Shown here piece by piece: positions 58,510-64,000 of a DNA stretch of 64,000 nt. Both the position numbers and the translations under genes were made by a program. Positions within the stretch are counted from its first letter, which is position 1. Every line of letters starts with the position of its first letter. The DNA comes from Salvator merianae (taxonomy: Eukaryota; Chordata; Lepidosauria; Squamata; Teiidae), in NCBI GenBank assembly GCA_003586115.2, contig QVOM02000101.1:28546139-28610138 (forward strand), read 5' to 3'. The notes under the pieces were generated by a model. That model saw only the letters and a list, made by a program, of their open reading frames with translations. It had not been told where the DNA came from and searched no databases.

Positions 58510-59695
58510 AATTATGCCAATGTGTAATAGTGATTCTGCATTAACAGAAACCATATAACTTGAGGTATGGTTGAATATAGATGGAGCTGTGTGTGTGTGT
58601 GCATGAGTGCATACTTTAAAATTGCATCAATGTCATAAAAATAAAACTGATTGTGATGCAAGTATTGTGTTCTCTGTTGCATTTTCTTGCATCTTATGGA
58701 AAATAGAGGATGTAATATGGAACATATCTGCTTTATCAGTCTGCCCTGGACTGTAGATGTTCCAGCATAGGAACACAAGATCAAAAGCATTACAATAAGC
58801 ACCTTTTTCTTTTTTTTCCATGTACACACATTAAAGTGAAATTTGGATGCAGTTTTTGTTGCTTTCCTGAGAATGATTTTTTTGTTTTTGTTTTTGTTTT
58901 GTTTTGGTAACCTGGTTTGCTTCACTGATGTTGCCACTTCATGAAACATTACTGAAAAGCCTCACTAGCCCATCACTTTCATTTCATTCCTAACAAACTC
59001 TTAGCACAGCATATGACTATAATTCTAGATTGGGAGGGTGATTCATTACCACAGAGACTGACTGCAAATACGGACAGGCTTACAGTGTAAATGCCAGTGG
59101 CTCCATTTCCTTCTTGCTTCTGTTTCCTTGAACATCACTACTCTAAAAACTGAACATGACACTTCACATGAACTCTATGAATTAAATTCAAACTGCCTAT
59201 TTGTTGCATCTCTAATTTATTTCCTCTGCTCACAAAAGGCCAATCTACCCCCTGAACTAGGGGGAAATGTCAGCTAGTTATTAATCATGGAACAACTGCT
59301 GATTTGATCTGTCTGAAGTGGCTATGTCTACTTTATTGTTTATAAAAGGCTGGTTACATTCTGTTTTGGTTTCATTGCCTCACTCATGAGCCATAATAAG
59401 ATTGAACCAGAAGTGTATACAAAAGAGAAACAACTAAATAAATCAATTGTTATTCTGCTTATTGCTCTCTTTTTTTGAGAATTGTAATATGCAGTGGTCT
59501 CCTCCTCCTCCTCCTAATAAGGCTGCATCTGTCCACATTTAAAAAGTAGCTTAAAAGTGGTTTAAAGGTGCTAGCTTGTGGACACCATTGTTCCCATCCC
59601 ACCTCTATCCCACATTAACAGGCTTTAAAAGTGTATTTTCTAACCTTTAATGTGAATAAGAAGTAGTGGTATGTGGATGCTACTACCTTTAAGCC
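58510..59695. other. Unassigned stretch
   Basis: No gene recognised. A TTTTG tract lies at 58877-58906 and a short TCC tract at 59502-59516. GTTGCATCTCTAA at 59203-59215 resembles a decayed GGGATGTGCA terminus without a partner. Confidence 0.45.
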
Positions 59696-59759
<64 letters not shown>

Positions 59760-59761
59760 TC
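59696..59761 (+). repeat. (TTTC)n microsatellite
   Basis: About 16 perfect TTTC units ending 3 bp from the MITE at 59765. Confidence 0.97.
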
Positions 59762-59764
59762 ATT

Positions 59765-59944
59765 GGCCCTTTCTGCACTCGGCTTTATTTGGGACTATAT
59801 CCCAGAATAGGGACCTGGTATCCACACACTAGTGCTGATTATAGCAGGCCCCAAGTGGGGCCTGCCATAGTTCTTAGTAGCATGCAGTTGGCAGATCCCT
59901 ATTCCAAGATATAATCTGGAAAAAGTTCAAGTGCAGAAAGGGCC
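59765..59944. mobile_element. Harbinger-like MITE, group C (180 bp), TSD ATT
   Basis: Perfect 14-bp termini GGCCCTTTCTGCAC and GTGCAGAAAGGGCC, flanked by an exact ATT triplet (59762-59764 and 59945-59947). The length equals that of the 4831 copy (180 bp). A central palindrome, CAGGCCCCAAGTGGGGCCTG, lies at about 59846-59865. Confidence 0.88.
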
Positions 59945-59947
59945 ATT

Positions 59948-60627
59948 GTGTACAGATGCAACCTAAATTTAAGACAGTCTTCACTCATTTGGCACTCTTG
60001 AGATACTTGGAATACAATCCGAGTCAACATATTTGTAGTTCTAAACATCTGGAAGGTGGCAAGTTGGCAAAGGCTGCTAAGACAATGCAAAGAAAATGAA
60101 AGAGACCCAGTTAGTTATGATTGTATAAACCAGTCTTCCCATAGTCTGCATGCATAAAGTACTGGGATGACTTGTTAGTTCTTATTTCATGCTCCAGACT
60201 CTGTAGAATATTGATGAACTAGCTGCTCCCCTAAAAGTTTGGTATTCAGACTGATTTGGGCAATGATGTAAAATGCAAGAATAGATGCTTCAATCTGATA
60301 TCCACTTACTGAGGACCAGTGGCAGCAACCAGAACAGGATCGCAGGACAGTGGATATGGTGGGGTAAAGTTTCAGTTGGGAGCTTTTCTTTGATCATCCC
60401 AAATCCCAATTAGCACTATTGTGGAATTCAGTGTGACTGCTCTGCCTTTTAGTATCTGGTGCTTTGGGCCTTTGGGGTTGTTTCCAATTTCCTTTTAGGC
60501 TGTGATCATGTATTGATGTACATGTCTAGTCGGCTTGGTGGAAGTGAGATCTGATAGGAGTTTCCATATTGTACACAGCAATTATTGAGCAGTAATTGGA
60601 TGGGACATTTCCCTTGTTGAAAGCATT
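59948..60627. other. Unassigned stretch
   Basis: No gene or repeat family recognised. Confidence 0.5.
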
Positions 60628-61260
60628 GGACCTGTTTGCACTTAGCGAGTGGAATGTTCCAGGTTACTTGCTGGAACATAGCATTCACACGTGCAAACAG
60701 TGTCAGCTGACTGGAAACTTCCCAAAGCCCACCTGAAGCTCACCTGAAGCTTAGCAGCTGTGGTAAAGAAAATTGTAGTCTGGAAACCACCTAGGACCAT
60801 TTAGTGATGTTCAGAAAAGGTGCATTCACACCACTTCCTGGTTTGGAATGACAATGGAATGTGGACTGTGCAGTCGTGGCTATGTCATCAAACAGTTCAA
60901 ACCCAGCCCTCACTAGGTTTGAACTTTGGGGTTTGGAACCTGGCATCTCTTTCATACAAATCTCTGTACACAACTCTTCTTGTTCTGAACCCAGCTCCAC
61001 TGACCCTGCCCTGACACACCAGATGCAACACAACACCAACATGAATGGAGACCGATGGTGGTTGGTGGTGAGTGAGCCTTCCGACTGCATCCATCTCCAA
61101 ACTAACTGTAGACTTCCCTACCTGTTTGCACTTCCGTACTTGTCATTTGGATCATGTTCTCTTCCAGTGCTGAAAGTGTGAATGGCACTGACCTTGCTCA
61201 ATCCTGACTGGCCTGAACCCTGCTGATTAGAACATTCTACTCTGGTAGTGCAAAAAAGGC
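60628..61260 (-). mobile_element. Harbinger-like MITE, group A, reverse orientation
   Basis: Left end GGACCTGTTTGCACTTAGC. The right end contains TGCTGATTAGAACATTCTAC and AGTGCAAAAAAGGC, matching the right end of the 32641 copy. The two open frames inside (about 100 codons) have no domain and are incidental. The right boundary is uncertain by one or two bases and no exact triplet is seen. Confidence 0.65.
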
Positions 61261-62710
61261 ACTTTAATTATCTGTACTGTACTGTCTTGTGTTAGCCAGT
61301 CAGGGTGAGGACCAGCTGATAGTAACTTATTCATTATCATTGGTGCTGCTAAGCATTCATATTCAGGAGTTGTGTCTAGTTCTTCATAGGTATGACCTAT
61401 TGTTAAGGGACCATTTACTTGTTTTGTATGACCCATATCAAAGGTTTGTAGATATTTAAGGGGGAAAAATGTGTGGGGGGGCAATCTCTCTATTATTTTC
61501 CTCTATACCGTAATCGTACATTTACTTTTTCAAAAACAGACAAACCTAAAAACTGTAGTATTTTCCTACTGAAAAATCCCTGCAGCTCCTCAATTATTCT
61601 AGTTTGTTTTTCTTGTTTTGCACATTCTCCTGCTGTATAGTACCATTTCTGTACAACCAGAGCTAAAAATCTATTTTGAATCTTTTCACACCCTAGATTT
61701 GTAGAAAGGCAGATTTCTACTGACTTTTTACTCATTCCTGTTCTGCTTCTAGTGGAATATTTTTGGTACTGATAAAAATGCATTTATTGCACAAACCTTT
61801 TTCCTTTAGTTCACACACAGTTCAAATTCATTGTACTTTTGTTTATTATGTTTATTCACATATATTCAAATTAATTATATACTCCATCATCAGAGTTCTT
61901 AATCATCCTGCTGCACTCAGTAGGACTTCTGAGCTGACACACAAAGGTTGGCTTTTTGTACCGTAGAAACTACTTGATGTGATAAACCTTAGCGTTGAAA
62001 CATTTGAGTTATTCTGCACTTCACCTTTTTTCACAGTACTATAAACCACTTCTGTTAAAGGAAAAATGCTATAGTTAAGCCCTCGACCATTAATGTTGTC
62101 AAGCTGAAATACATCATGATAGGTTTCAATAGGTAAACTGAACCTTCAGTGATATATATATGATACTGAAATGCTATTTAACAGTTCTGTGAGCCAGTTG
62201 TTGGTCAATTAACACACAATTATGTGTTAAATGTTCTCTCATTTGCATGGAGAAATCTGTAATAATGATTAATGAAGCTTTAATCGAGCATAATTTGAGA
62301 CTCAGAAAATGTGTAACGATTCAATTAGTATAAGCCGAATATTGGTTCCTGACATTTAAGAAAGAATTCCTGTGTGTGCCTCAGCAGATATGTAGTGGCC
62401 TCCAAAATGGTCTCCTCTTTAAGAGGAATAAAGGGAGAAATTGATAGCTATTTTCAATGGAGCATCATGAGAATATGCTCCAGACTTGAAATTTGAAAAG
62501 CAATCTGGGCTACTGATTTCATAAAGCAGTTTCAGCACATAAAATGTGGAAGTAAACATTATAAAAAAAAAGTTGTATAAAATACACAGGAGTGCATTGG
62601 AGAAAAGAGCATAGATATTAAATGTGTATAATATCAGTACAGCCTTTTTGTGCTTTCTTAAACGCACACACAGGCTTTTCTTCCATTGCACTGTAAAGGC
62701 ACTTTAATTA
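61261..62710. other. Unassigned stretch with candidate conserved element
   Basis: No gene recognised. 62180-62345 is rich in ATTA/TAAT motifs, contains the octamer ATTTGCAT (about 62241-62248), and has no simple repeats. That composition is typical of conserved developmental enhancers but is not proof. Confidence 0.4.
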
Positions 62711-63009
62711 GGCCTTCTGGGCAGCTAGGAAGATTCTGCATGGTCCTTATGGATCAGGCTATCTGCCACCAAGAAACAGGCATCCACTTGGCCTCTGGGA
62801 GGAATGCAGCAGCAGCAGCTGGCTTTAAGCCCAGGTGTTCGCGCCCCTCGCAAAGCTTGCCATGGCTGTTTGCGGGGCCTCTGGGCCTCCTGCTAGGCAA
62901 CCTGCTGTGGAAGTACAGAGGCCTGGAGGCCCCTCAAACAGCCATGATGTGCTTTGCGTGGGCGCGAACACCAGCCCTTATAGTTGGCAACTGCCACTAG
63001 AGGAATGCC
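62711..63009. mobile_element. CpG-rich foldback element
   Basis: Two long arms face each other: 62833-62889 starts GGTGTTCGCGCC and includes CGCAAAGC, ATGGCTGTTTG and GGGGCCTC; 62925-62972 carries the inverse in the same order. The loop is about 35 bp. Outer ends GGCCTTCTGGGCAG and CTGCCACTAGAGGAATGCC may be terminal inverted repeats, with flanking TTA and TAG. CpG density is far above the surroundings. The open frame of 104 codons across it comes from the arms. Confidence 0.6.
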
Positions 63010-63618
63010 TAGCCACATAGGCTTTAGGTTTACAGCAGTTCTCAGTGTGATAATTCAGGTGGAGTGCAAACCAACAGGAAGCTAAAGTGGTATCCTGAGC
63101 ATTCCCCATTTTCAGCATGCCACAAAAATCCCCCAAGCCTGCAACTTCAAAAGTCAGAGAACTTTCATTTATTGACCCCCAAAGTTAGGTTGGGAGCAGC
63201 AGCTCTCAAGAGAACAGCTTCTGGAGAAATTCACACCAACTGTTCCTTCCTGGCCCAAATCACTTGATTCAAGCTAGAAAGCTCTGCATTCCATGCTAAT
63301 ATGCAGGATGCAGAAGCTGTCCTAGTCACTATTGATAATAATGGGAACTGGCCTCACTTAAGGTACCTTTGCTAGTGGAGATGCAGCCATAGGCAAACAA
63401 AATAGGTTAGATTGAGACTCTGTTGCCATTCAAGAATAAAGAGGAATTTTGAAATGGTATGTCCTCTGTACATGGCAGGATAAATCACCCCACAAAGGAG
63501 GCACTTTTGCTGGTAACCATGCTAAAAAAAAAGAGTGGGTGGGTGGCCACCAGGAGCCCACTGCTGCTGAAAATGGAGACAGGACTATGATCCAACTCTT
63601 ATTTGTTTGTATTTTAAG
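63010..63618. other. Unassigned stretch
   Basis: No gene or repeat family recognised. Confidence 0.5.
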
Positions 63619-63657
63619 TAAGGAAGGAAGGAAGGAAGGAAGGAAGGAAGGAAGGAA

Positions 63658-63727
<70 letters not shown>

Positions 63728-63728
63728 A
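63619..63728 (+). repeat. Compound (AAGG)n(AAGA)n microsatellite
   Basis: About ten AAGG units (63619-63660) change cleanly into about 17 AAGA units (to 63728). It is a purine-only strand of 110 bases. Confidence 0.97.
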
Positions 63729-64000
63729 ATTCAAAATATTTTAACTTCCCAATTTTAAGTCATTTTTCATGAACTATATTTCCTGCTAGTAAGTTGTAAT
63801 TTTTATACAGAAGGAAATGATGATGATGTACTATATGTGCACACAATGTAGTAGAGGCTTATGACGGGTTTGGTACTCTGAAAAATGGATCCTTCCCAAG
63901 GACCTAGGATAATCAGAGTTATCAGTGCAGAACATGAGCTGTTCCAAGTAGTAATGCCTTCTGTAATTGATGGATAGTAATTCTATTGATGCCCAGGGTG

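Noticed and set aside
60861..61181. Two overlapping frames of about 100 codons as a small gene
   Set aside because: They lie wholly inside a group A MITE and are not kept open in the other group A copies.
62686..63000. 104-codon frame with alanine/leucine-rich segment as a small membrane protein
   Set aside because: It spans the foldback arms. The hydrophobic composition follows from the GC-rich inverted repeat.

Overview
The window looks like non-coding DNA from a vertebrate nuclear genome, most likely a squamate reptile. The evidence is its repeats: 5'-truncated CR1 LINEs with octamer 3' tails, L2-like LINE tails ending in the sauropsid GCCGCCC...(ATAA)n signature, decayed L1 ORF2, a Penelope-like terminus, many long microsatellites, and many short inverted-repeat DNA transposons (MITEs). 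I recognised no host protein-coding exon, tRNA, rRNA or CRISPR array. The only real coding similarity is to retrotransposon reverse transcriptases, and all of those copies are broken.

Layout. 0-17 kb is MITE-rich: serial-hairpin copies, a tandem pair near 10 kb, a CpG-rich copy at 15.3 kb, plus L2 tails, a CR1 tail and a small Penelope-like insertion with a 17-bp target duplication. 17.2-19.5 kb is the best + strand CR1 copy, with reverse transcriptase in three frames. 22-24 kb is a microsatellite cluster. 25-30 kb holds three more MITEs and a minus-strand CR1 3' end. 32-34 kb is an L1 fragment whose 5' part is inverted (twin-priming pattern) and is interrupted by a MITE. 42.4-44.1 kb is a composite: a TTA-flanked element carrying a TA-flanked element made of alternately inverted modules. 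44.8-45.3 kb is a second L1 fragment. 53.7-55.85 kb is a second long CR1, on the minus strand, close in sequence to the 30 kb copy. The last 10 kb has more MITEs, a CpG-rich foldback and microsatellites.

The main theme is nonautonomous DNA transposons. About two dozen copies fall into six groups by their termini (labelled A to F here): A GGGCCTGTTCGCACTTA; B GGGCCTTTTCACACTT; C GGCCCTTTCTGCAC (about 180 bp); D GGWCCTTTCTGCACTG; E GGGTGCCTCCAGATG; F GGCTGTGTTCAGATTA. Several have exact 3-bp duplications (TTA, TAT, AAT, ATT, ATA, AAA, TCA), as expected of PIF/Harbinger-type transposition. A second superfamily has GGGATGTGCA termini flanked by TA, as in Tc1/mariner. No transposase is encoded here, so any mobilising enzyme lies elsewhere. 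Family names are my reading of termini and recalled consensus features; no database was searched.

Long stretches between these elements show no recognisable gene or repeat. Two or three are rich in homeodomain-type ATTA motifs and could be conserved non-coding elements, but that needs alignment.
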